Assembly: GCA_031553395.1 (NCBI GenBank) | Contig: JAVBLR010000001.1 | Coordinates: forward strand, 248,001 to 312,000 | Length of the DNA: 64,000 bases | Direction: 5' to 3' | From: WRGA01 sp031553395 | GTDB taxonomy: Bacteria; Bacteroidota; Bacteroidia; Bacteroidales; WRGA01 | Part shown: piece after piece, positions 35,564-44,236 of the stretch | How positions within the stretch are numbered: position 1 is the first letter of the stretch | Layout of the letters: every line of letters starts with the position of its first letter | The notes under the pieces: generated by a model | What the model was told of the DNA's origin: nothing | The model's database searches: none | The model's input: the letters and a program-made list of their open reading frames with translations, nothing else | Position numbers and translations under genes: made by a program

Positions 35564-36556
35564 TTATTCTTTTGTTGGTTTTACTTGTCCGGGTGTAGTT
35601 CCAGGTTTAGCAATGGATTCTCTCATGGAGGTATCGGCTTCGATATTTCTCATTTTATAATAATCCATAATACCTAAATTTCCACTGCGGAAAGCTTCGG
35701 CCATTGCTTTGGGAACTTCGGCTTCAGCTTCGATAACTTTAGCGCGGGCTTCTTGAGCTTTTGCCTTCATTTCTTGTTCCAATGCCACAGCCATAGCACG
35801 GCGTTCCTCTGCTTTTGCCTGAGCGATATTTTTATCAGCCTGAGCTTGATCTATTTGCAGTTCGGCTCCAATATTTTTACCTATATCAATATCGGCAATA
35901 TCAATGGATAAGATTTCAAAAGCAGTTCCGGCATCCAATCCTTTGCGTAATACTAATTTAGAGATGGAATCGGGATTTTCTAATACTAATTTATGGCTTT
36001 CGGAAGAACCGATAGAAGATACAATTCCTTCACCCACACGGGCTAAAACAGTGTCCTCTCCTGCTCCACCGACTAATTGTTTAATACTTGCACGAACAGT
36101 TACGCGAGCCTTAGCTATCAACTGAATACCGTCTTTAGCTACAGCTGTAACTGGTGGAGTATCAATAACAATTGGGTTTACCGACATTTGAACAGCATCA
36201 AAAACATCCCGTCCGGCCAAATCAATCGCAGTCGCCATTTGAAAAGATAAATCAATATTAGCTTTATTGGCTGATACTAACGCATGTACAACTTTTTCAA
36301 CATGTCCTCCTGCCAAATAATGCGCTTCCAGACCATCACGGTAAACGTCCTTTAATCCTGCTTTATGAGCCTCAATCAAGCCTCTCACTATTACTTGTGG
36401 CGGAACTTTCCTGATTCTCATTAAGAACAATTGAATCAATGAGATATTAACTCCAGATACTTTTGCCGACATCCAAAGTAAAAATGGTACATAGTAGAAA
36501 AATATGCACAACAGGACAATGGCTAATAACAACAGAACAACTAGTCCTAATTCCAT
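35564..36556 (-). CDS. floA: Flotillin-like protein FloA
   Basis: 330 residues, the usual FloA length. A membrane hairpin at residues 5-30 (LVVLLLLAIVLLCIFFYYVPFLLWM) is followed by the conserved body QLFLMRIRKVPPQVIVRGLIEAHKAGL. The SPFH core includes VNPIVIDTPPVTAVAKDG, and a helical Ala/Glu repeat region (AQAKAEERRAMAVALEQEMKA) ends in MDYYKMRN. It organises membrane microdomains. The usual partner NfeD is not adjacent. A full Bacteroidota promoter lies just upstream, partly inside the end of the MCE gene, so floA is transcribed on its own. Confidence 0.96.
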   Translation of the reverse strand: MELGLVVLLLLAIVLLCIFFYYVPFLLWMSAKVSGVNISLIQLFLMRIRKVPPQVIVRGLIEAHKAGLKDVYRDGLEAHYLAGGHVEKVVHALVSANKANIDLSFQMATAIDLAGRDVFDAVQMSVNPIVIDTPPVTAVAKDGIQLIAKARVTVRASIKQLVGGAGEDTVLARVGEGIVSSIGSSESHKLVLENPDSISKLVLRKGLDAGTAFEILSIDIADIDIGKNIGAELQIDQAQADKNIAQAKAEERRAMAVALEQEMKAKAQEARAKVIEAEAEVPKAMAEAFRSGNLGIMDYYKMRNIEADTSMRESIAKPGTTPGQVKPTKE

Positions 36557-36590
36557 AATGTATATTCTTTAATGTTTATAAAAATTTTCT

Positions 36591-36622
36591 CAAATGTAGT
36601 GAAATTATACTCATTTACCAAA
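36591..36622 (-). promoter_or_regulatory. floA promoter (-33 TTTG / -7 TACATTTG)
   Basis: On the minus strand TTTG (36619-36622) and TACATTTG (36591-36598) are separated by 20 bp. The -33 element overlaps the last codons of the MCE gene. Transcription would start about 30 bp before the floA ATG. Confidence 0.75.
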
Positions 36623-37499
36623 TAGAAAAATGAACATACCTTTTTGGATTTTTTTTCAGGTCAATCATCAGAGAATCGGCATTAGCAGCTGTGTTAGACA
36701 AGTTATCATACAGCGAACGGTCGTTCACGAATAATCCTAATGAGCTATTCGGATTATTTAATTTATTTGTCATAGTTTCTAAATTTTTCACCGAATTATC
36801 TACAGAATTCATTGTTCCTTGAAAATCAATACCTTTCATATTGGTACTAACCTGTGTAAAATCGTTAGATACAGTTGTAAGGTTTTTTGTAATAGCCGGA
36901 ACATCCGAATTCATAACAATTGCTAATTGACGCGAGGCTTGTTCCAAATTGGCTGTTGTACGGCTCATTTGATCTAAAGACTGATTTATTGCAGGATTTG
37001 AAAGTATAACCTGCAAACTGGATAGAATAGTGTCTATGCGGGGCAATAGTTGTTCCAATTGAGGCATCATCGAGCCAGCTATATTATCCATCAATCCAAC
37101 CGCATTTTTACCTGCAAGGGTATCCCCCATTTGCATCATGGTTGTCGATTGTTTATTCAAATGTAGAATAACCGAAGCTTCTCCCAACAAGCTCAATTCC
37201 ATTGTTGCATAACTGCCTTGGGGTATCTTTAAACGGTTATCCAAACTCAGTTCTACAACAACATTTCCAAACTTATCATAATCATATTCAATATCATTTA
37301 CTAACCCAGCCTTAAAACCATCAATTAAAACCGGTGTCGAAACGGACAATCCGTCAACTTTTGGAAAAGATGTATAATAGTAATTCGAAGGCTTCATTAT
37401 ATTGATACCCTTCAAATAATTGATTCCAAAAAATAACAACAATCCACTTATAATAGTTGCGATTGCTATTTTTACTTCTTTGCTTAATCCTTTTTTCAT
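36615..37499 (-). CDS. MCE/MlaD family protein
   Basis: 294 residues. N-terminal anchor (VKIAIATIISGLLLFFGINYLKG) then the MCE domain at ~35-115: YYYTSFPKVDGLSVSTPVLIDGFKAGLVNDIEY and GSYATMELSLLGEASVILHL. A helical region with coiled-coil character makes up the C-terminal half (DQMSRTTANLEQASRQLAIVM). MCE proteins carry phospholipids or other lipids between membranes. No MlaE permease or MlaF ATPase is next to it; the partner is the amidase gene 38 bp upstream, an arrangement common in Bacteroidota. Confidence 0.93.
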   Translation of the reverse strand: MKKGLSKEVKIAIATIISGLLLFFGINYLKGINIMKPSNYYYTSFPKVDGLSVSTPVLIDGFKAGLVNDIEYDYDKFGNVVVELSLDNRLKIPQGSYATMELSLLGEASVILHLNKQSTTMMQMGDTLAGKNAVGLMDNIAGSMMPQLEQLLPRIDTILSSLQVILSNPAINQSLDQMSRTTANLEQASRQLAIVMNSDVPAITKNLTTVSNDFTQVSTNMKGIDFQGTMNSVDNSVKNLETMTNKLNNPNSSLGLFVNDRSLYDNLSNTAANADSLMIDLKKNPKRYVHFSIW

Positions 37500-37537
37500 T
37501 ATTCTTTTATTTATAGGTTAGCAGTACAGTTTATTTA

Positions 37538-38659
37538 TTATTCAACGCTATAAACACCAATGCGTTTACCATCTTTAAATATAACAATAAATGCATCGTT
37601 AAAAGATTTCAGTACTTCTTTCCTTTTTTTTATAATATCATTTAAATCGGTTGTATTGCCGTATGTGTATTTGTAATTGCCATTATCAACATAATATTCT
37701 ACAGGTGTAAGTCCCTTGAATTTTGGCGATTTGGCAGGTAATTTTTTGTCCGATAATAAAAATTGAACGCGATAAGTAACTTCCGATTCTACTTTCTTTG
37801 TTCCTTGTGATTTATTATCCGTTTTTCTATCCTCCTGCTTAGTTGTATTTTTATCTTCATTTTTTGGTTTTACAGGATCTTTTGATGTAGATGCCAATTG
37901 TGTTCCTGTTCCACCTTTTCCATAGCGTTTTTTATAGTTTGTAAATGCCGTATGAATGGCTTTTGCTATGGCTTTTTGTCCAGCTACGGAATTCAAATAA
38001 TTTTCTTCACCATCATTTGTTATATAACCGACTTCAATTAATATAGCCGGCATTGCAGTATATTTCAATACGACAAATCGAGCTGTTTTCGTTCCTTTAC
38101 TAATTCTATTTCCGTTTTTAAAGGCCTTTTGCACTTCCGTAGCCATATAATTATTTTGTTGTGCATATGGACTGATTGATGTTGTAGAATTGGTTGATAT
38201 TACTGTACTTTCTGCTGAAGCATTTTCTCTTTTTTCCGATATAGAAGCACTTCCGGACGGAATACCAAATGTATAACTTTCAGTTCCTTTCATCCGACTG
38301 TCTTCCAACGCGTTGGTATGAATAGATATAAAAAGATTTGCTTTTGCTTGGTTTGCAATCAACGGGCGATCTTCCAACTTGACCTTTTTATCTGTTTCAC
38401 GTGTATATACAACTCTTACATCTTTATGAGTCGTTTTTATCAGATTTCCCAATCTTTTGGCAATTGCAAGGTTAATATCCTTTTCATAAGACACTTTGCC
38501 TATTGCACCCGGATCGCGGCCTCCATGCCCGGGATCAATTACCACAGTAAAAGTTGTCTTACTGGCTTTTTCTTTGTTTTCATCAGCTTCATCAGCATTT
38601 GCATGAAAAAAAGAGAAAAACAGTAAAAATAAAAGTATATATTTGATATTAACTTTCAT
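37538..38659 (-). CDS. N-acetylmuramoyl-L-alanine amidase (Amidase_3) with SPOR-like tail
   Basis: 373 residues. Signal peptide KVNIKYILLFLLFFSFFHANA. The Amidase_3 domain spans residues ~35-245: VIDPGHGGRDPGAIG (zinc His), EKDINLAIAKRLGNLI (Glu ligand), FISIHTNA (zinc His) and LIEVGYITNDGEE (catalytic Glu). A Lys/Thr/Asp-rich linker follows, then a C-terminal ~85 residues (TYRVQFLLSDKKL...VEYYVDNGNYKYTYGN) resembling the SPOR-like domain found on Bacteroidota amidases. Cuts the MurNAc-peptide bond during cell separation. First gene of the pair with the MCE gene. Confidence 0.95.
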   Translation of the reverse strand: MKVNIKYILLFLLFFSFFHANADEADENKEKASKTTFTVVIDPGHGGRDPGAIGKVSYEKDINLAIAKRLGNLIKTTHKDVRVVYTRETDKKVKLEDRPLIANQAKANLFISIHTNALEDSRMKGTESYTFGIPSGSASISEKRENASAESTVISTNSTTSISPYAQQNNYMATEVQKAFKNGNRISKGTKTARFVVLKYTAMPAILIEVGYITNDGEENYLNSVAGQKAIAKAIHTAFTNYKKRYGKGGTGTQLASTSKDPVKPKNEDKNTTKQEDRKTDNKSQGTKKVESEVTYRVQFLLSDKKLPAKSPKFKGLTPVEYYVDNGNYKYTYGNTTDLNDIIKKRKEVLKSFNDAFIVIFKDGKRIGVYSVE

Positions 38660-38743
38660 CTAAAAACTATGCTAATAATATTTATTCATTAGCAAGTATA
38701 TAGGGTATTTGCAGTTATTATATTTCAATTTATATAAAAATAG

Positions 38744-38778
38744 AACATGAAGAAAGATAATTAATCTTCCTTCATGTT
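38744..38778 (-). terminator. Hairpin at the end of yebC
   Basis: AACATGAAGAAAGAT (38744-38758) pairs with ATCTTCCTTCATGTT (38764-38778) with one mismatch. It overlaps the last codons of the gene; a T-rich stretch follows on the minus strand. Confidence 0.75.
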
Positions 38779-39477
38779 ATGAAATACATTTTGAACATCA
38801 TCGTCTTCTTCCAGCTTTTCGAGAAGCTTGTCTAATTGAGCTCTTTGTTCTTCATTAAGTTCCTTGGTATCATTAGGAATACGCTCAAATTCAGCGCTAT
38901 TGATTTCAAATCCGTTTTCTTCCAAATGCTTTTGAATTTCGGAGTACGATTTGAATTCACCATAAATTACGATTGCATCCTCATCGTCAATTACTTCGTC
39001 AACTCCAAAGTCTATCAGTTCCAGTTCCAGATCTTCAATAGAAACACCCTCTTTTTTATTGATATGAAAAACACATTTCCGGTCAAACAAAAACTCCAAA
39101 CTTCCGGATGTACCCAATGAACCGCCATTTTTATTGAAATAACTGCGAACATTAGCTACAGTACGTGTAGGATTATCGGTGGTTGTTTCGACAACAACGG
39201 CAATACCGAAAGGCCCGTAACCTTCATAAACCATTTCTTTATAATCGGCTTCATCCTTAGATGTTGCTTTTTTAATTGCCCTTTCGACATTTTCCTTGGG
39301 CATGTTTTCTTTTTTGGACTGTTGCACTAAAACCCTTAACCGAGGGTTATTTTCAGGGTCCGGTCCACCTTCTTTAGCAGCAATTGTGATTTGTTTACCT
39401 AATTTTGTAAATACGCGGGCCATATTTCCCCAGCGTTTCATTTTTGTTGCTTTGCGATATTCAAATGCTCTTCCCAT
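38761..39477 (-). CDS. yebC: YebC/PmpR family protein
   Basis: 238 residues. The N-terminus MGRAFEYRK...KRWGNMARVFTKLGKQI is the Bacteroidota variant of the family (GHSKWANIKHRK in Proteobacteria). IAVVVETTTDNPTRTVANVRSYFNKNGGSLG and LEFLFDRKCVF are diagnostic. Recent work on the family points to a role in translation of proline stretches; the older annotation is transcriptional regulator. It lies downstream of pheT with an AGTTACG heptamer array between them. Confidence 0.95.
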   Translation of the reverse strand: MGRAFEYRKATKMKRWGNMARVFTKLGKQITIAAKEGGPDPENNPRLRVLVQQSKKENMPKENVERAIKKATSKDEADYKEMVYEGYGPFGIAVVVETTTDNPTRTVANVRSYFNKNGGSLGTSGSLEFLFDRKCVFHINKKEGVSIEDLELELIDFGVDEVIDDEDAIVIYGEFKSYSEIQKHLEENGFEINSAEFERIPNDTKELNEEQRAQLDKLLEKLEEDDDVQNVFHNMKED

Positions 39478-39481
39478 TTTT

Positions 39482-39509
39482 AGTTACGAGTTACAAGTTA
39501 CGAGTTACA
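39482..39509. repeat. Four tandem heptamers (AGTTACG/AGTTACA) downstream of pheT
   Basis: AGTTACG, AGTTACA, AGTTACG and AGTTACA in perfect register. Same unit family as at 42027-42050 on the other side of pheT, in the same orientation. Only a short complementary piece (GTAACT near 39537) is seen. Confidence 0.85.
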
Positions 39510-39548
39510 GTCGGGATTGTTGATTTCCCATTTTAGGTAACTGCTTTT

Positions 39549-42020
39549 TTATCTTAGTTTTGCTTCTAATTTTTGTTCGAATGCTTTTTGCAGATTATTC
39601 ATTATTCCATCGATTTGCTTATCGGTAAGTGTTTTAGTTTCATCCTGAAGAATAAAACTTACGGCATACGATTTTTTACCGGCAGGCAAATTTTTTCCTT
39701 CATATACATCAAATAAAGAAACATCTTTCAGTAATTTTTTCTCTGTATTGAAGGCAATTTTTTCAATTTCCGAAAACTGAATATTTGTATCAATCAAAAG
39801 TGCTAAATCTCTTTTTACCGAAGGATATTTAGAAATTTCGGAAAAAGTAACTTTGTTTTTCTTCGATTCCTTTATTAATAAATTCCAGTTTAATTCAGCA
39901 AAATAAACCTCAGTATCAATATCTGCTTGTTTGAGGATTTTTTTTGAGATAATACCCAATTCTACTAATTTTTTTCCTCCGGCAGTCTGATATTCCAACG
40001 ATTTAGAGAATATTTCGTTTGTATTTGTTAAGATATTCAACTTCTTCATATCAATACCAGTACGGGCGAATATATTTTCAATATACGCTTTCAGTTCGAA
40101 GATGGTTGATTTTTCTTCGGGATGTATCCACGAATTGGAAACCCGATTTCCCGATAACCAAATACCCAAACACATTTTTTCGGAATATCCGGCTAATGTA
40201 TTTTCATTCGATTGTTCTTTCACTTTTTCCGGATCGAAAAAATAACAATTTCCGAATTCATACAATTTTAAGTCTGGATGTTTTCTATTCCGGTTGTATT
40301 CGATACTTTCCAATCCTCCGAATAACAATGTTTGCCGCATTACACTCAAATCAGCGCTCAACGGATTCATTAATTTTACACAGTTTTCTAACGGATAAAT
40401 AGATGAAGTTTCGTAATAAGATGCCTTTGTTAACGAATTATTCATAATTTCCGAAAATCCACATCCGGTAAGTTGCTCAGCAATAAGATTCTGCAATTTG
40501 TATGCACGATCTGTATCCGTTTGATAAGAAAGGTTGGATTTTACGTTTTCGCTTATTTCGATATTATTGTAGCCATAAATACGAAGTACATCTTCAATTA
40601 CATCTACATCTCTTCTTACATCTACGCGGTAAGTCGGCACCTTTAGTTGAAGTTCATTTTCTTTTTCCGAAATTATCTCTATTTCAAGACTTTTCAAGAT
40701 GCTTTTTACTGTGTTTTCAGGAATAGTTTTTCCTATTAATATATTTAATTTATCCAACGAAAGAGCAACATCAAATTTCTCTATTTCAGTTGGATAAACA
40801 TCTTCAATACTTCCGCAGATTTCACCTCCGGCAAGCTCTTGAATCAATAATGCTGCACGTTTCAATACATACAGGATATTATTGGGGTCGCAACCTCTTT
40901 CGAAACGGAAAGAAGAATCGGTATTTAATCCATGCCGGCGGGCTGTTTTCCGCACCCACATCGGATTAAAGTATGCACATTCCAAGAATACATCAGTAGT
41001 TGTTTCGGTAACACCCGATTTTAATCCGCCGAAAACGCCCGCAATACACATTCCTTCTTCGGTATTGCAAATCATCAGGTCTTTATCCGACAACGTTCTT
41101 TCTTCTTCATCAAGTGTAGTAAATTTACTGCCTTCGGGCAATGTTTTTACAATTACCTGATTTCCTGTAATGTATTTTACGTCAAAGCAATGCAAAGGCT
41201 GTCCCGTTTCATGCAAAATGTAATTGGTAATGTCAACCACATTGTTAATCGGACGTAAACCGATAGCAGTCAAACGATTTTTCATCCAATCGGGACTCTC
41301 CTTTACTTCAACACCTTTGATTGTAACGCCTGCATAACGAGGACATGCTTCTGTATTTTCGACAGTTACGGATACTCCTTCTTCATTTTTATTAATCACA
41401 AAAGCATCAACAGAAGGACGTCTTAAACCACCTGATAAATTATTTTGTTTCAAATAAGCAGCCAAATCTCTTGCTACACCATAATGCGAAGCAGCATCAA
41501 TACGATTGGGAGTAATATCCACTTCCAATACATAGTCACTTTCGACTTTGTAATATTCTTTAGCAGACATTCCAACAACTGCATCTTCAGGCAAAACGAT
41601 AATTCCATCATGGCTTGTTCCGATGCCGATTTCATCTTCGGCGCAAATCATACCGAAACTTTCTTCTCCACGGATCTTGGAACGTTTAATTGTAAATTCT
41701 TCGTTTCCAGAATACAATGTTGTACCAATAGTTGCGACAACTACCTTTTGTCCTGCTGCCACATTGGCTGCACCACAAACGATTTGAACCGGTTCTCCGT
41801 TTCCTAAATCTACTGTTGTTACATGTAAATGGTCGGAATTCGGATGTTCGGTGCATGTTAATACGTTGCCGATTACCAAACCTTCCAGTCCACCCTTGAT
41901 TGATTGTACTTCATCAATACTTCCTGTTTCGAGTCCTATTGAAGTCAGAGCATCGGCTAACTCTGTTGGTTGCAGGTTAAAATCTAGATATTCTTTAAGC
42001 CAATTGTATGAAATATTCAT
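39549..42020 (-). CDS. pheT: Phenylalanine--tRNA ligase beta subunit
   Basis: 823 residues, standard bacterial PheT. Order of domains: N-terminal helix (NISYNWLKEYLDFNL), tRNA-binding OB fold (VIGNVLTCTEHPNSDHLHVTTVDLG, residues ~45-150), B3/B4 editing domain (PRYAGVTIKGVEV, RPINNVVDITNYILHETGQPLHCFD), B5, the pseudo-catalytic core (FEIMNNSLTKAS-type segment GFSEIMNN) and the C-terminal FDX-ACB domain (ISKYPSVKRDLALLI, near residue 725 to the end). Forms an alpha2-beta2 enzyme with PheS, which is not in this window. Flanked by AGTTACG-type heptamers on both sides. Confidence 0.98.
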   Translation of the reverse strand: MNISYNWLKEYLDFNLQPTELADALTSIGLETGSIDEVQSIKGGLEGLVIGNVLTCTEHPNSDHLHVTTVDLGNGEPVQIVCGAANVAAGQKVVVATIGTTLYSGNEEFTIKRSKIRGEESFGMICAEDEIGIGTSHDGIIVLPEDAVVGMSAKEYYKVESDYVLEVDITPNRIDAASHYGVARDLAAYLKQNNLSGGLRRPSVDAFVINKNEEGVSVTVENTEACPRYAGVTIKGVEVKESPDWMKNRLTAIGLRPINNVVDITNYILHETGQPLHCFDVKYITGNQVIVKTLPEGSKFTTLDEEERTLSDKDLMICNTEEGMCIAGVFGGLKSGVTETTTDVFLECAYFNPMWVRKTARRHGLNTDSSFRFERGCDPNNILYVLKRAALLIQELAGGEICGSIEDVYPTEIEKFDVALSLDKLNILIGKTIPENTVKSILKSLEIEIISEKENELQLKVPTYRVDVRRDVDVIEDVLRIYGYNNIEISENVKSNLSYQTDTDRAYKLQNLIAEQLTGCGFSEIMNNSLTKASYYETSSIYPLENCVKLMNPLSADLSVMRQTLLFGGLESIEYNRNRKHPDLKLYEFGNCYFFDPEKVKEQSNENTLAGYSEKMCLGIWLSGNRVSNSWIHPEEKSTIFELKAYIENIFARTGIDMKKLNILTNTNEIFSKSLEYQTAGGKKLVELGIISKKILKQADIDTEVYFAELNWNLLIKESKKNKVTFSEISKYPSVKRDLALLIDTNIQFSEIEKIAFNTEKKLLKDVSLFDVYEGKNLPAGKKSYAVSFILQDETKTLTDKQIDGIMNNLQKAFEQKLEAKLR

Positions 42021-42026
42021 AAGTCG

Positions 42027-42050
42027 GTTATGAGTTACGAGTTACGAGTT
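42027..42050. repeat. Tandem heptamers (GTTATGA/GTTACGA) upstream of pheT
   Basis: GTTATGA, GTTACGA, GTTACGA and GTT in perfect register, six bases before the pheT start codon on its template side. Confidence 0.85.
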
Positions 42051-42152
42051 CATGGTAAATACATTCATGATGCCCATAAACTCTATGGAATTACATTCTA
42101 TTTTCGGATGCCAAAGGTAAAAAAATTACCTGAAAAAGAGAAGAGTGGAGAA

Positions 42153-42274
42153 GTAAAAGGTAACAAGTAAAATGTAAAAGGTAAAAGATGAGAAAAATTT
42201 AGATATTTATGACTCTTATAATCAGTTTTTTATACTTATGTGTAAGACTTTTTACCTTTTACCTTTTACTTTAC
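42153..42274. repeat. Long heptamer-unit inverted repeat (GTAAAAG type)
   Basis: Left arm: five 7-bp units in register at 42153-42187 (GTAAAAG, GTAACAA, GTAAAAT, GTAAAAG, GTAAAAG). Right arm: CTTTTTAC then CTTTTAC, CTTTTAC and TTTAC at 42248-42274, complementary, overlapping the stop codon of engB. The loop is about 60 nt. Same units as 4014-4079. Probable terminator of engB; the rest of the 250-bp gap holds no ORF. Confidence 0.85.
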
Positions 42275-42867
42275 AAGCTTTTATTTATTTCTTCAATGTA
42301 ATTCAAGATTTCTTCCCGACCCTCTTTTTTAAGTGAAGAGGATAGGAAAATAGATGGGAGTTCTTCCCATACTTCAAACAACTTTTTTTTATATTCGTTT
42401 AAGCTATCATTCAATTTGTTCTTTCCCAGTTTGTCAGTTTTTGTAAAAATAATACTAAAAGGAATGCCGTTTTCTCCTAAAAATTCCATAAAATCCAAAT
42501 CGATTTGCTGTGGTTTGTGCCGGCAATCAATCAGGAGAAACAGACAGGTTAGTTTATCACGGTAAAGAACATAATCATCAATAATCTTCCGGATGCTATC
42601 CCGGCCGGCTTTTCCTCGTTGAGCGTATCCATATCCGGGCAAATCAACCAAATACCATTCTTTATTGATAAGAAAATGATTGATTAATTGGGTTTTTCCG
42701 GGAGTGGAAGAAGTCATCGCCAATCCTTTATGATTGGTTAATGTATTGATAAGTGAAGATTTTCCAACATTTGATCGCCCGATAAAAGCATATTCGGCAC
42801 GGTTATCGGAAGGGCATTTTTTTACATCCGTATTGCTAATAATGAATTCTGCAGTTTTTATATCCAT
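42271..42867 (-). CDS. engB: Ribosome biogenesis GTPase EngB (YihA/YsxC)
   Basis: 198 residues. G1 GRSNVGKSSLIN, G2 region SSTPGKTQLIN, G3 LVDLPGYGYAQRGK, G4 FTKTDKLGK and G5-like FLSSSLK are in order. Assists late 50S assembly. It follows the thioredoxin-like gene by 13 bp on the same strand, so the two share a transcript. Confidence 0.97.
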   Translation of the reverse strand: MDIKTAEFIISNTDVKKCPSDNRAEYAFIGRSNVGKSSLINTLTNHKGLAMTSSTPGKTQLINHFLINKEWYLVDLPGYGYAQRGKAGRDSIRKIIDDYVLYRDKLTCLFLLIDCRHKPQQIDLDFMEFLGENGIPFSIIFTKTDKLGKNKLNDSLNEYKKKLFEVWEELPSIFLSSSLKKEGREEILNYIEEINKSL

Positions 42868-42880
42868 ATCTGTTTAATTA

Positions 42881-44116
42881 CTAATTTCCAAATTCTTTTT
42901 TTAAAGTTTTCTTAGCTTTATTAAATGCAGGATAAAAATCCCGCGCTATAATTTTTCCGTCCGGAGAAATAAATATGAAAAAAGGATATCCTCCAAAAAC
43001 ATAATCTTCTGTTAATTTATGGTTATCTCCTATGTCTTCTACATCATACCAAGGATGTACCAACATATTTTCGAGAATCGGTTTCAACTCCACATCCATG
43101 AATTTATCTCCAGGGTTAGTTGTATTATATGTACCCTGGATAAAACTCATTTTATCAGTCACCCCAATTACTTTAAAATGATCTTTGTATTTTTCATAAA
43201 GCTCTATTACATCACTGTCGATCATTAGCGAACCGGGGCACAATCCCCAATGATAAATTAAAACATAATTTCCCGCTAAATCTTTTAGCGATAGTTTTAT
43301 ATCATTTGTGGTAGTAATCTGAAAATCAGGAGCCATGCTGCCCGGAACCAATTTCTCTAATCTTTCGATTCGTTGCTTTAGTATTTCTCCATAATAACTA
43401 TTTTGTGCTTCCGGTGTCATTTTTCCATATCTATCCATCAAGGTATCAACAGGAGTATAAGATGATTCTTGTAATAAATTAATTAGTACAATTTCAGAAG
43501 ATGGATTTTTCTTGGAGAATTCTTTGTAAAGTTCGGATAATCTTTTGTAATCATTTTCATGGTCTATACGAAAATTATTGAATTTATCCGAATATTCTTT
43601 TCCTTTTAATGAATCACCGGATGCATAAGCTTCATGCATTAATTGGAGAAAAGAACTTCTTTCTTTCCCAAGAGAATCCTCAAGTTGATCGCATTTTTGT
43701 AAATCTGGATTGTTATAAATTTGATTCTTTACCTTACTATAATAGATTTGGTTAATATTACCATTAATACTTGTATTTCCTTCCTCAATTAAGACATTTA
43801 TTCCTCTCTTATCACTTTCTGTGGCTTTACCTGAAGTTGGTTTATACGTCATCAGATAATATTGAATATGAGGATGAGAACCATCATACGCAAATTTATC
43901 CAGTTCACTTACGATAATATTAAATGCAGGTTTCAAATCCCATTCGGGTAATACAACTCGCTCAAAACAAAGCGTATCACCTGATACAAGGCCTTCTATT
44001 TTACCTGAAATAGTAAACGATATTAAATTGGATTTTTTATTTTCTTTTGCAGATGTAGTTGTATATATTCCTCCAATAAAGAATATAAGCAAAAAAGAAA
44101 TAAATAAGTTTTTCAT
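42881..44116 (-). CDS. Thioredoxin-like secreted protein with a single active-site cysteine
   Basis: 411 residues. Signal peptide KNLFISFLLIFFIGGIYTTTSA. Residues ~30-110 resemble the DUF4369-type N-terminal domain of Bacteroidota TlpA proteins (ISFTISGKIEGLVSGDTLCFER). A helical middle follows. The AhpC/TSA-thioredoxin fold starts near residue 260 (GSMAPDFQITTTNDIKLSLKDLAGNYVLIYHWGLCPGS), with the cis-Pro segment GGYPFFIFISPDG and IIARDFYP at the end. The usual WCxxC reads HWGLCPGS, so only one Cys is left and it cannot work as a normal dithiol reductase. Confidence 0.8.
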   Translation of the reverse strand: MKNLFISFLLIFFIGGIYTTTSAKENKKSNLISFTISGKIEGLVSGDTLCFERVVLPEWDLKPAFNIIVSELDKFAYDGSHPHIQYYLMTYKPTSGKATESDKRGINVLIEEGNTSINGNINQIYYSKVKNQIYNNPDLQKCDQLEDSLGKERSSFLQLMHEAYASGDSLKGKEYSDKFNNFRIDHENDYKRLSELYKEFSKKNPSSEIVLINLLQESSYTPVDTLMDRYGKMTPEAQNSYYGEILKQRIERLEKLVPGSMAPDFQITTTNDIKLSLKDLAGNYVLIYHWGLCPGSLMIDSDVIELYEKYKDHFKVIGVTDKMSFIQGTYNTTNPGDKFMDVELKPILENMLVHPWYDVEDIGDNHKLTEDYVFGGYPFFIFISPDGKIIARDFYPAFNKAKKTLKKEFGN

Positions 44117-44236
44117 GAGTCTTAGGTTCTTATGGTTGTTATTACTTATTTCAACGAAGTTTTGTTGGGAGCAGAAAATCTCTTTGTGAGTGATTAAAAC
44201 AAATAATCAGAACAAAAATAAGAAAATTAATTGAAG

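Noticed and set aside
35564..37499. floA and the MCE gene as one operon
   Set aside because: A full promoter for floA overlaps the end of the MCE gene; read-through is possible but floA has its own start.
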